From: Sympetrum striolatum
Lineage: Eukaryota; Arthropoda; Insecta; Odonata; Libellulidae
Direction: 5' to 3'
Assembly: GCA_947579665.1 (NCBI GenBank)
Contig: OX388348.1
Coordinates: 14,756,001-14,820,000 of the forward strand
Length of the DNA: 64,000 bases
The translations under genes were made by a program, and so were the position numbers. Every line of letters begins with the position of its first letter. The first letter of the stretch is position 1. The notes under the pieces are model-generated. The model saw only the letters and a program-made list of their open reading frames with translations. It was not told where the DNA came from and searched no databases. Of this stretch, positions 13,252-24,298 are shown piece after piece.

Positions 13252-14017
13252 TTAACCCTCATATGGATTCTCTGCGCCTTTGCGGCGCTCGTGGTTTTTA
13301 AAATGCTTTTAATACTGCCCAATCGCATGGATCTTGCTGAAACTTTCAGTAGTCTATTTTTTCTGCATTCTTAGTCTACAAGTTTAATTTTGCCCGCATA
13401 GTGCGTATAGTTTTCATTTTATAGGCCACTAATGGAAAAAGTTACGTCGTTGGATTTACGGCGCCGCTGCGGCTACGCGAGTTTTCTCGTCACTATGTCG
13501 GTCTGTCAATACTTATTTAATAGTTCTTATTTTACGCATGAAATGGTATATTATATTTATAATCATAATATTTAAACGATGAAGCTTTCTAAATCATTTA
13601 AAATTGTTTAACATAGAGCCAAGTTTGCTATGCCAAATTTCTTTCATCTATTATCCAAGTATCATAAATTTTTCTTTTTTACAATGTTCTTTTACAAAAC
13701 TTCATCTAAATACAATAATAGATTTTAGAAATTCGTGGCTAACCTAAGGGTGTTATTTCTATGGCCTCTGTCATTATTTGACAGCAAACGGAAAAGAATG
13801 CAGTGTTAAAGTTTTTATTTATAACTTCTGTAATAATGGGTTCAATCGAACAAAACACAGTTAAAAATAAAGAATATAGAAGTTGGTAGCATTAACAATG
13901 AAAAAAATTGCTAAGAAGAGCCAAATTTGGAAGATAATGAAAAAAAATACCACAGCGCCTCTGCGGCGCCGAAAATCCAACAACGTAACTAAATTTGTAA
14001 ATCCATATGAGGGTTAA
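13252..14017. mobile_element. piggyBac-type MITE with TTAA target site
   Basis: A 758-bp element (13256-14013) is flanked by TTAA on both sides (13252-13255 and 14014-14017). Its ends are perfect inverted repeats: CCCTCATATGGATT on the left (13256-13269) and its complement on the right (14000-14013). A TTAA duplication with 5'-CCCT...AGGG-3' ends is characteristic of piggyBac transposons. Next to the ends are GC-rich subterminal repeats of the form GCGCCtYtGCGGCGC (left about 13275-13289, right about 13956-13970), and a related internal copy lies at about 13441-13480. There is no transposase reading frame and it is far too short to encode one, so it is non-autonomous and depended on a piggyBac transposase elsewhere. 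The perfect TIR suggests it is younger than the LINE remnants. Confidence 0.8.
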
Positions 14018-15689
14018 ACGGCTTATACATCTAGAACTAAGTTTGTTTGATTTGTGCATATTTTTTATATATAACCTCAGGGGGCTACACCCTTAATCTA
14101 AGGGCCATTAATAGCTACCACACCTCAGGGAGGAAATTATAAAATATAGCACCTGATTGAGACATCAAAATTGTTGCTCTACATTAATACATGTCTTGAT
14201 GCTTCGACATATCTAATTTTATCTCAAGAATGCGATACATTTTCGAGATTAGAGAACCACCTGAGGCACGGTTTGGAGCCTAGTGATATATGACACCTCT
14301 TATTTTTCATTTCCCTTATTAATTATGTGAATATTTTAGTGTGCTTGTGAAATCAGAGATAAATCACACGAAAGCCTGCTAGTTACAAATATATTTACTC
14401 CCGGATCTGCCCTCTCCCCGGGGCAATAGCCCACGCTCCAGATCCTTACAATTTCTGTTACCATAACATCCCGTCAGATGCATAACCTAATTTAGCTGTT
14501 TTGTTCTTGAGTGTATAGAAAACATATCAGTAACAATAGTCATTATAGCTTTTGAAAGCTTTAATTAAAAATTTACGGACATCTTTCAAATCCTTAAATA
14601 TTTTAGTACTCCTTTAGTATCCTACGATATTTTAGTACTTGCTACGCTGGCAATGAAAACAAATTTCATTTAATTTCTTCGTATAATTCTTCATAATATC
14701 TCTTCCCGCTATCATACACGTATATATTGGACGTTAAATAGCCATTGAATCGGGTGATAGGAATTTGGTTTTGCTGTTTTATTCATACAACGCGTTAGAA
14801 CATCTATCAATTTAGTACTGGAATGTGAGTCTATTTAATCTCCTGGTAACTTTATGGAACGAAAACATACTACGACACCCGGCGGTGCATTATCATGATT
14901 TGAAAAATCATCGATATAATCGCTAAATTATTTGGATGATAAGATAATACTTCCACTTTCAAAGCAGAACTCTTTTACTGAAAGCTGAGCACATGTAATC
15001 TCTAAAAGTATTTTTTCGCTCCAATGATGCTTTAAGGTAGAAAAAAATGTAAATATTTTACCAAATTTCATTTCTCTTTATTTATTTCCTACTGAATCAT
15101 ATTTAAAAGATTTTTAATGATTTAAATCTATTTTCAGTAAATTATTTCGCTCAGACAACTCTATATGATACAACCACTCACTTTAGAGAAACGAAAAACC
15201 TATGCTTAGTCGGTAATATCTTTTCTCGATTTTCCGAGTCTACAAACGAGCAACATTTCACCAGCGCCATGCTTAGGATAATAAATATTAATCCATTCCT
15301 TCATAATGTAAAATATTATACAAATTAAAAAACGAAAAGTGAAGCAATTTAACGCCCAAAGCAACTAAATGGATATTTTCCACGTATCTACCAACCAGAG
15401 AGATACTAAATTCTTCTCTGAAGGTATACATAATATTAAGCTTATTACTCCACAATCCTCTGTTGAGTTAAAAAGAATGTGAGAGAAAAATAAGTTCCAT
15501 GGAGTATTTTCGCCATATTATCAACTATTAATAAGGAAAGTATTACAAATAAGTCAAAATTATAACCAGGGAAATGTCTGACTCAACTACTCAATTTACG
15601 GATAACTAATTATGTCGAAATCAATATTAAAAATCAGTTTATATGATACTTAAAAATACATACTGCAGAAGACTTTTAGGTCAAATCCT
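14018..15689. other. AT-rich spacer
   Basis: No gene is seen. A small GC-rich spot with CTCCCCGGGGCAA lies near 14412-14426. ORFs are short throughout. Confidence 0.5.
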
Positions 15690-15915
15690 GTCGACCAAAC
15701 GAGGTATTGGTTAAGAGTGGATGAAACATAAGGAACCCCTTTTTCTCATTAAATAAATATTCACTGATTATTTTAACACGTTTCTGAACAGGAACACCGT
15801 ATCCGCCGTCAAAAAATCTCTACCTAAAAGGGTATTGGTTAATTAATGGGCGGTCAACCCCTTTCCCTCCTCATATAAGCATCTATTGATTAATCTCACA
15901 CTTTTTTCAACAGCC
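15690..15915. repeat. Two-copy divergent tandem repeat, about 128 bp unit
   Basis: GGTATTGGTTAA begins both copies (15703 and 15831, offset 128). The similarity continues through an AACCCCTTT block and an AT-rich block to AACAG at the end of each copy (about 15790 and 15913). Each copy ends in a pyrimidine-rich stretch plus CAG that looks like a 3' splice site. Confidence 0.6.
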
Positions 15916-15929
15916 CACTATGATAAATC

Positions 15930-16670
15930 GGTCAGCAAGGATCGCAACCACTTGTCAATAAATTATTCGACCCCAACAACTCCATCCCCAGCCGAGTCCG
16001 GAGACAGACACAAAACCTCCATGGTCGGTACCCTTTCCTCATCCGAAGAACAAACTCCTTTTTCCTACCTTCGAAGGCCACTTCCTATGTGGTATTATTC
16101 TTTGGCGCCCTTTTTTCGACCCGAAAGGGCTTCCTCCCCTCCCCGCCCCGGTCTTGGACTAAATTTATCGGGCATAAATGCCAACTTTTTTCCTTATTTT
16201 CCACCCCTCTTTCCCTGCCTATATCGGCGTCCGAATAATTTCCGTCCGTTCCATATTCATTTGGCTCCGGGTCATCGGCGCTGCGTGTTATGCCACCGGT
16301 CGCGAAGGCGGGGATGCCCGGTGACGAATTGAACGCCCAGAGCGCCAAATTTTTCCCTCTGTCCCCGGTTGCGGCGGCGGTGGAATGCAATGGTCTCTGC
16401 GACCCGCTTAACTCTTTGCCTTCTTTCCGCCGGGGGGCGATGCGGACGCTTTTTCCTCGTCCGGGTTCCAATAACGCGTCGGTGGACGAGGTTTTCCCTC
16501 CTCCTTTCGGACCGGTTAATTTGGGGATTTTGTTGTGTTAACGCGGGCAATAATCGAGGACGTTGGATGTAATCCACCTGCCTGGTGGTGCACGTAATCA
16601 GTCGGGCGAATGCTGGGCGTTTTCCAGGAGCCTCGGTTATTCGATGCGAACCTTTTGGTATTCGAAAAAA
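15930..16670. other. Largest CpG-rich island, with long chance ORFs on both strands
   Basis: This is the most extended CpG-dense patch of the left half. It holds the longest ORF of the window (15886-16332, plus, 148 codons) and, opposite it, minus-strand ORFs of 128 and 133 codons (16085-16471 and 16272-16673). The proteins are rich in Pro, Arg and Ser and have no domain I recognise. Long ORFs on both strands and several frames point to stop-codon scarcity in GC-rich DNA rather than to a gene. A splice-acceptor-like sequence just upstream (ending 15913) would allow an exon on the plus strand, but I see no matching donor that I trust. Confidence 0.3.
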
Positions 16671-17999
16671 CATTTCGTTTTGGATAAATGTGCATTACTG
16701 TCGTGGTTGAGAGTAAGAGAGAGTTATGTTGAGGTGGACTGATGGATAGGATTGATATATGCCTAATTAAAACAAATGGCTTTTCAAAATAAAAATGTGA
16801 ACCATAAGAAACGGGTTGACCAAAGGAAACTGCAGGAATGTTGAGAGTGAAATGTTACATAGAAGAGACCTATAGGGTGTGAGAAAAGAAAAGGGTACCG
16901 ATGTTTCAGGTACAGAAGAGGCATTTGGAAATACAAATGTGAATGAATGAATGTATTTATGTTTGCTCTGAATACTACATATAAAGTAATACAATACAAA
17001 CGTATTAAAATATAAATTCATATAGTTTTATCAAACATGCAGAGCTTTAGGTGTCAAATAAGGTTATCCTTTATAAATGAACAACGAGAGCAAGTAGCTG
17101 CAAAATTAGTCAATAATTAACGAAATAATTAGAAGACACATACTATCATAGATTCTTGAGAAATGATAAATTAGGAGTTGTGCAAAGAAATGCGTATCTG
17201 TTTTAGACAAATGATCAAAGTACGTGTTTGGAAAAGAAGTCTTCCTAGCTTTATTATCTTGATAAAGAATATTTGAATTCACGTATCAATTTAATTTGAT
17301 AAATATCCAGAAACCTCTTAAATGTGATTTTCAATCGATGTAGGTCGACCTTATATATCAATTCTGAAATCGAGCTGATAAGTCCTTGACTTTTTACCAA
17401 ATTCCATATGCAAATAGGTATTTTACTTCCATATGAATTTAAATTAGATACATATTTTTCCTGAAAAAATCCTGAGAGTAAAAATTCTACTTTAGTATTC
17501 AACCTTTTGTCATTATAAGCCTACAGAATATCGGAAATTAGGTAATTAAAGAAAAAAGGAATAACCAGAATGTGACAACCCTATTTCGAACATGTAAAAG
17601 TAGTGCATGAATACGAAGTATGGGTGTGGAAAGCAAGCAAAGCAAAGGATAAAGAGGGACAAATGCAATTAATTTGCATTTTCATGGGCCACCAAAGTTT
17701 TGTATACATACATATTTATATGATTAGGATAATGAAATATTTCTATTGAAACTCACCTTAAGTGAGCATAAATATAATCATATTTCTCTTTTAAGTGTAC
17801 GTTTCATCGCAATATATACAAAAAAAGAGCAAGCCTTCTACCTTAAACAAGATCCACTCAGAGTAAAAATCCCCACCCTGATACTTTTAAACTTTCATCG
17901 TATTCTCCTGTCAAATAAAGCCTCTTTAGATAAAAGCTAGCACCTCCATCCTTCACCTGTGATTTCCCGCATGACACTGTAAAATTTATCTTTAATCGC
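16671..17999. other. AT-rich spacer
   Basis: No gene is seen. A purine-rich tract at about 16800-16960 gives minus-strand ORFs of 71-84 codons in two overlapping frames, neither recognised. Confidence 0.5.
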
Positions 18000-18285
18000 A
18001 GAGGCGTACTCGAATTGACCTTTGACCTAGAGAGGGCAACGATACCCTTGGAATAGGCTAATCGAGTACCCCGTAAGAACTACTCCGACGCTTAGCCGTC
18101 ACGGTGATGAGCAAAGTTACGAAAACCCAATAAAATCTCGTGGTTTTACGAGTATCAGCGATTACACGGGACGGAGGAACGATGACATGATGGTATGGAG
18201 CCACTCGTATCAGATGGTACGCACCCACGTTAGGGGGCGTTCTTGTTACCGATATTGCCCCACATTGCACCGTTAATCTTTAAAA
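18000..18285. other. CpG-rich island carrying a DR1 site
   Basis: This is a CpG-dense patch with an unrecognised 70-codon minus-strand ORF (18058-18270). Its left edge contains an exact DR1 nuclear-receptor element (18016-18028), listed separately. The combination fits a regulatory module, but only by inference. Confidence 0.35.
18016..18028 (-). promoter_or_regulatory. DR1 nuclear-receptor element (HNF4/RXR type)
   Basis: The plus strand reads TGACCTTTGACCT; its complement AGGTCAAAGGTCA is the ideal direct repeat with 1-bp spacing bound by HNF4, RXR/USP and COUP/Seven-up type receptors. Both half-sites are perfect. It sits at the edge of a CpG-rich island rather than in AT-rich spacer. Confidence 0.4.
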
Positions 18286-20009
18286 TCAGATCCAAGCGAA
18301 GTTTTTCGTTAGACCACACATTTCGTGACACTAATGAGATCAAGCGGAGAAAATGGACGAATTCGATGCTTGAAGACGAGGCCTCATATATCTATACTTT
18401 AAGATAGTGAAAAGTTCTATTATCTTTCGTTGTATCCTATAACCTAACTACAATACTACAATCCTTAAATAATCCCACTATATATTATAATCCTAACATA
18501 ACCTCAGTAGAGGTCAAAATTATTTTAATTTTCCAAGTTGTTATGACGCCAAAATTTAGATCTCTAACAGTCACAATTTTAAGTAATCAAAGGAAATGGT
18601 ATTTATAAGTTTAAACGAACGAACAAAAATCATATGCTAACTATATCATCTATGAATCTAGGAAATTTATTAATCAGGGATATTAAGAGTTTTCCATTTT
18701 ACATTCTGCTAAAGTGGTTGCTAAGGGTTTTCCTTACATGTGATGGTCATGATATTTCTTAATAATGATGTTAATACTAAGATGTACATAGAATGTTAGG
18801 AGCTTCTTCACGGGAAAATGTACGCAAATTTTATAAATAATGAAGATAAAAGGAGTTATGTATGGATCAGAATACCGGATTCACTAATATGTTGTAATTT
18901 TTATTTTATTTGATTCTAGCAGATGTATTTGGCCTTTCACGCTAAAATAAATTTTGTAGGATATAAATAGAAAATATTAAATCTTATCTGATATAAGAGC
19001 AAGTAAGAGCATAATCCAGTTTTAATACTGAAATATATATCTTACTGGTTGATTTAGGCAATTGTTATATTTTTCAAGCAAACGTAGAGTTAGCTAATGT
19101 ACAATAACTCTTCTTATATTCATCTACGTACTTATAAGAACTCAAAAGAATTATTGCAATAATGATTCACTAAGGGAAATAGTAAATGTATAAGCAAATT
19201 TCAAACTAGGTCAAACCTATACCCTAATTTTACGATTAAGATACAGAACAGAAAAGGTTCGCTGAATTAAACTAACGCCTACATACCGAGCGTTGCAATA
19301 AACGCAACATCGGTTTAATCTTCCAATAATTTCACAATATTAATTTTCCAAGCATTTCAGACGGGAAGAAATAAACAAGCAAAATTTTCTTGGAAACAAT
19401 ACGAAGCCTTACATTCTCACGAGATACCACCTCTTTATTGCTGTTTAATACACCTATATATCAGAATTCCCTAAGGAAATTTTGGGGAAAATTAAATTCA
19501 AAAACCAAGCTCAAAGAACGGAGCACTACACCAAATTCATGGGAGTATTTCTAGAGCTCCGGTGCGCGCGCCGAGAGAAGGTGTGTGTCTAGGAAGTAAG
19601 GTACAAGCAACTTCCAAGGATCCTGCACCTGAAACAGCATTCCTTTTCTCATAGAATTTCGATGCTCCGATAACGTTATGCTACGAATGAACTACCTTAT
19701 GACTAGGTTCCATAAAACAGTCAGTATGTATCGAAATTCAGGGCCTAAGCAATCATACAAAACTAATATGTACGGCATTTCAAATAATTAAAGGATTTCA
19801 ATCAAATTTTAGACGACGCAAATTAAGGATAACTTTTCATAACGGTATCTTTATTTATGGAATAAAATGCTATTGTACCAAGGTACTAATATAGATGCTT
19901 CTAATATAATTAATCGAAGAAACCGTTACTTGGAGTAACAGCATTATGATGCTGAACGTAGAAAGAAACGTATCTAATCACTCTGTCATACCTATCGTAC
20001 ATAATCATT
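18286..20009. other. AT-rich spacer
   Basis: No gene or clear repeat is seen. Around 19550-19620 there is a brief GC-rich spot (GGTGCGCGCGCC). Confidence 0.5.
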
Positions 20010-20148
20010 CCTGAAGATGAAAGCATCGCTTTCGTACTACCTATTGGGTGTTCTTAAAAGCGCGGTGTTCTTTCTTGTTTTCTCCGAAAACCGGTGAATG
20101 AGACGAGGAACGCCGACGTAGACGGCTATCGGAGATTTAAACCTCTAA
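20010..20148 (+). repeat. Dispersed repeat unit X, single copy
   Basis: A 139-bp unit starts CCTGAAGATGAAAGCATCGC and ends AAACCTCTAA. It aligns along its length with 31549-31688; the best shared block is GAGGAACGCCGAC followed by AGACGGCT and GGAGATT. The CCTGAAGA start followed by a small stem (AAAGC/GCTTT) resembles the structured 3' ends of several retrotransposon families, but I cannot assign the family. Confidence 0.6.
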
Positions 20149-20177
20149 TGGAGCAAATTAGATTTTTAAAACTGTCT

Positions 20178-20790
20178 CTAATGTCGCAAAAATTTAGCAA
20201 AATGTTTGCAAAATATTGAGGAAAGTGTCACTAAACCATTTTTGTCAGTTTTGGTCTGATGATAACTATTAATAATTGAACTGTCCGGTAGCATTGAACA
20301 AAATATTTTGTAAAACTTTTGCTTAGTGATTTCCACCATAGATACTTCTGCCTTAAAAATAGGCAACATTTTGGTCTTCTGCATTTGGTTATTCATTTCA
20401 TGCATTTCTATGCTCAGGACATTTCCAAGTTGAACGCTAAATGAACGTTTTACATGAAGAAACATGGATCGATACGATACCGCAAGTGACAGAATTTCCA
20501 GTTCTCGATTCCAAAGATAAATATTTATGCACGCTCATATCAATAATAGATCCATTATGAAGAATGTAACATTTATGAATTAATGGGAGTATACCCATCA
20601 ACCACGTAATTTCCTTAAAAATGTGACTGAGAAGCACAAAATATGCACGAAGAGGTATTAAAAAGCGTAGTAGAGCTCTGTGTAATCCAACAGCATAAAT
20701 CCTTAAGTCTTTTAAGTTAACAATAACAGTAACTATCATGTCTAATATGCTACCTAGAATCACTGAAAAGATATGGGTTATAAAAATCAT
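20178..20790 (-). other. Two overlapping unrecognised minus-strand ORFs
   Basis: ORFs of 117 codons (20790-20437) and 95 codons (20465-20178) overlap by 29 bp in different frames, giving about 600 bp of nearly open minus strand in AT-rich DNA, where stops should be frequent. The first is hydrophobic with membrane-like stretches (VILGSILDMIVTVIV, LLSHIFKEITWLMGILPLI); the second is mixed and Lys-rich. I recognise no family. A frameshifted old gene, perhaps a membrane receptor or a transposon protein, is possible; so is chance. Confidence 0.15.
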
Positions 20791-21534
20791 CCCAAATTAA
20801 TACATCAACTGCATAGTATTCACATAACACAGGATAGTAATTTCTTGCTAAGTTGTATTTTAATTTAGGAAGCATTTGAGACTGAATAAATGTTATGTAC
20901 CCTACCACAATAACCAAAAGTTAATATATTTAGTAGCAATCCTAATATTCTAGTAGAAATTGTGTCTATACTTTGTGAACATTAATACGTCTTAAATATG
21001 ACCTAATTTTTAACAAAATGTTGAGCTAGGTTGCCGAAATGCAATCAATTTAACCATGAAAAATCTTCAAAATTTCCCTCTGGGAGCTACGGACTGTAAT
21101 AAACTTCACTAATTTTCCTTCGCTTATGCAATAATAAGAAATTATAAATATTAAAAATCATTAACCTGCAATAGATTTATACCTTTCTAAATGAGGATTT
21201 ATATCTTTCTAATTTACAATGCAAAACTGGCAATGTGTATTGTTAAAAAACCATTTGGTTCACATTTCATCAAAGTAAAAATTCTGTATCGAAAACGCGT
21301 CAACATTGAAAAATGCTACACCATCGATAATAATACCCTTTTGTCATAATTTCACGATAAAATTGGCAAAACATATCGGATAAATACAAACTTTTTCGAC
21401 GAACGAATGAAAAATCATACAGAATTCACTAGGAATCCAAAAGAACTTACGGGGTCAAACATAATATCAATACATAAGCTGAATTCGGGAGACACATAAT
21501 AGTCCTGTGTGACTTTTTACACACATAAACCCTA
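20791..21534. other. AT-rich spacer
   Basis: I see no gene, repeat or structure worth naming in this stretch. Confidence 0.5.
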
Positions 21535-21957
21535 TTAATCCCGATGGAATATTCGCTCTAATGTTTCAAAAATCCAATCCCGCGAAATCTTTAAATAGGC
21601 TTTCATCATGTCGCTGAAAGATATCCGCGTCCATACGTGTCCCAGCGAAATACGAGGAAACTGATTGTCATGCAGACCGTTATCTAAATAATAAACAGCG
21701 TTATTAGCATTTTTAGCGTATTTTCGATCGCTTCGCGCAAACAGAAACTCCTCCGATACAATTACCGAGGTTAAATAAAAGGAAATAATTTTTGAATCCA
21801 ATTTCAAAATGCAAATCAAAGACTCCGGTAATGCAATTACACTCGACATTTCCAGTAATATAAAATCATTTTCATACAGATGAGAGCTTCCACTTAGTCC
21901 TCTGCGGTTTGAATTCGATTCCGCGAGGGTCAGTTTGGATTGAATGAAAGAGTCCAC
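21535..21957 (-). other. Unrecognised 140-codon ORF
   Basis: A 140-codon minus-strand ORF lies in sequence of only moderate GC content, which makes it less expected by chance than the ORFs in CpG islands. The protein is of ordinary composition with a few hydrophobic runs (SSVIALPESLICIL, IISFYLTSVIVS). I see no known motif, signal peptide or splice sites that would extend it. It could be a lone exon, a gene relic or chance. Confidence 0.15.
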
Positions 21958-22689
21958 AAGTAAATATTAATGAGGGGCTTCCCCCAATTGATTCCTTATC
22001 CCCCTATTTAAATCATCCCCGTCTTAATGAAAACAGGGTCTGAATAATGAATCACGTTTTGCTAGGGGATTTAAAAAATGCCTAACGTCGCTCTACTTAT
22101 TCATTCCTGTGGGGATTCAATTACTTTGCGTGAGATGCTCTTATGTTGCATTTTATTAACACAAACATTACACTACGTATAATACTAATCCTAAGATAGT
22201 AAAGTACTTGGTAAAGGATTTTTCCAATGTATGTTTTGCATAAAAGATCGGATTACAAGTGTACCTACTGGTATGTTAACCTGCACTATTATAAGTTTTC
22301 AAACATACATTTTGAAATAGTAGGTATTTAGGAGTTGATAGGGAGCGTTTTGTATTATACATATATTCACCCCTCCTTTTTAAAATCTGTTGTGTATATG
22401 TATATTTTCCTATAGCTAGTAATAACCATATCTAAATGTTTTATTTTGTTGCTATAGAATGATTGGACACAAAATCATAAATTCGAATTTCAGCGTAGAA
22501 ATTACTCTATTTTATTATAATGTTTTAAATTAAACCCTGATTGACTCCTCTGGAATAAAATTAATTTTATTATTTCAAAGATTTTTTCGTTTGAAAAGTT
22601 GTTGACCCAGTTTAAAAATTTAAGGAGAAGATTTATTAGATGCAGTTAAAATTCTGAGAGGTTCTTCCTCGAGCATTGTCAATGAATAC
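21958..22689. other. AT-rich spacer
   Basis: No gene or repeat structure is seen in this stretch. Confidence 0.5.
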
Positions 22690-23040
22690 CTTTTTCCCAA
22701 TCCCTCTCCCATTTTGAAAACTATCGTTTCCCACCTCACCCCCTCCTCCCCTACCTTTTTCACTTAATATGTTACTTTGTATCTATGCTGTTCCCCTGTT
22801 TTTGTATCCTTTGACTTGAATTCTTTCCTTTGTCTCCTTCCCCTCCCCCACCTCACCTTACTCCTTCTTCCTTCCCCCCTCCCTTCCCACCATTACTGTT
22901 TTCTGATTCGCCACCTGGTTTGTCTCTTTTTGTACATATTCTGTATTGTTTCCTATCATTTTGCCTGATGATGAAGCCATGCTGCGAAACCATGGTCGCT
23001 TATGTACCTTCTCTGTGGTCTAGTAAAGGTTTTCTTAATA
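22690..23040 (+). mobile_element. Possible retroelement 3' end: pyrimidine tract plus structured motif
   Basis: A strong C/T-rich tract (about 22700-22910) is followed by CCTGATGATGAAGCCATGC and then GCGAAACCATGGTCGC (22964-23000). A pyrimidine tract ending in a CCTGATGA...GAAAC hairpin is common at the 3' ends of non-LTR and Penelope-like elements. No coding sequence of such an element is seen upstream. The CTGATGA/GAAAC pair also resembles a hammerhead ribozyme core (see findings). Confidence 0.3.
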
Positions 23041-23599
23041 TGGATTTTGATGTAACCCCTGGAAATGCGTACCGGATGTTTGAAAACTTATCACGAACTT
23101 ACCAATACCGAAAAGTTACCAATACTTACCCTATAGCTAAATGTTAGTTAGATGGAGAGCGAACTTAATTTATTAATTTAACTGCTTTGAAAACCTCAAA
23201 GCTTTCAGCGTTCAAAGAAAAATCTTCATAGGACCCAAAATAATGCGCATTGAAATTAAAGAAACAAATTCAACTTCCTAGCAGCCAATAATTTCCAAGA
23301 CCGAATACAAAGGGAAATTGACTACATTTAATTAAATTTATTGCGCGGAACGAGGAGAGGACATATTTGAAACGCGATCCGTCGGCGGGCAATGGTCGCT
23401 CCATAGAAATATCCTTTGGAGCAGATGAGATCGAGCATCCGAAAAAATACGTCCTTTCGACTGAACGTCGAGCGGACGGACTTAAATCGATGTTTTGTGA
23501 GACAAACGCTTCGAAGCGACTCCATTCGTCTTTGTGTATTTCCGCATCTCTTCACAAATCCTCTCCTCCCAATAAAAATCTGTCGTTGATATAATGATT
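23041..23599. other. Spacer with short CpG-rich patch
   Basis: AT-rich sequence encloses a CpG-rich patch at about 23340-23545. That patch has ORFs of 75 codons on both strands over the same bases (23367-23594 plus, 23328-23555 minus), so neither is credible as a gene. Confidence 0.45.
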
Positions 23600-24144
23600 T
23601 TCTGACTTATTGTCGAGAAAGCCGCTTCCTCCCTCCTTTTCGATCGGTTGGTTTCTTTCCTCCTCTCTATCTTTAGCTCCAATTCTTTGCTTCCCTTCCT
23701 TCTACACTTCCTTTCCCAATCCTCTCGGACAAGTGTTCCCCCTTTTTAATTTCCATAATCCCTTTAGACGGTTTCTTCCAATTCTTTTCTCCTTCCACTT
23801 ATTCTCCTCTCCTTAAATTCTTTGCTACTCTCCTTATTTTTCTATAGTTTCCTCCATTCTTCATCTATTCCAACTTTTGGTGACTTTTTATCGGTGATAC
23901 GAAGTAAATTTCTCCAGCCGTTTCATCTTTTGTAATTTTTGTACTTTCTCTTTTGTTCTCTACATATTAAGTGCTATTATCTTTATATATTTGTTCTCTT
24001 GTTATTCTTGTTCATAATACGTATTATTTAAATAGGATTTTAAGGAAACTTCAACAATCTTATATAATATTTGTACTTTTACTGTTTTCTTCCGTACCTT
24101 AATTGTCTTTATACCTACATTTGACATTTTTTTTCATGCTAAGC
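23600..24144. other. Pyrimidine-rich tract
   Basis: The plus strand is strongly C/T-rich to about 23870 and then T-rich. It lies directly downstream of the minus-strand SINE, so it may be part of that or another decayed retroelement. No coding remnant was recognised. Confidence 0.4.
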
Positions 24145-24298
24145 TACTGTTGCCCTTCAACATTTAAGTCCTCCAAAGCTCTGATGAACGTGTCAGGAGG
24201 TGCTTTGCCGAGGCAACAGTTACAGCGAACACACAATCATTCCATTGTGCGGGGACCTTGGGGTATATGAAATGCTATCCACTTGGCCACCAAGACCG
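24145..24298 (-). mobile_element. tRNA-derived SINE remnant
   Basis: On the minus strand the sequence opens with a tRNA-like head: GGTCTTGGTGGCCAAGTGG, whose TGGCCAAGTGG (24279-24289) is a perfect Pol III A box. About 50 bp further on is a weak B-box-like GTTCGCTGT (about 24222-24230). The body contains nested inverted repeats, CTGTTGCC with GGCAACAG and CCTCC with GGAGG, which would fold into a compound stem-loop. The B box is degraded, so it is unlikely to be transcribed by Pol III. The family is not identified. Confidence 0.5.

Noticed and set aside
15886..16332. Longest ORF of the window (148 codons, plus)
   Set aside because: It lies in a CpG-rich patch with comparably long ORFs on the other strand, shows no recognised domain, and its first codons lie in a repeat; stop-codon scarcity explains it.
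17746..17940. Possible minus-strand exon with donor ACTTAAG|GTGAGTTTC near 17759
   Set aside because: The donor is good, but the possible acceptor upstream is weak and there is no exon-like GC rise; kept out of the feature list.
23090..23130. Two GTAAGT-like donors in tandem on the minus strand (near 23104 and 23127)
   Set aside because: They come from a short local repeat of TTACCAATACC/TTACCAATACT; no acceptor or exon accompanies them.
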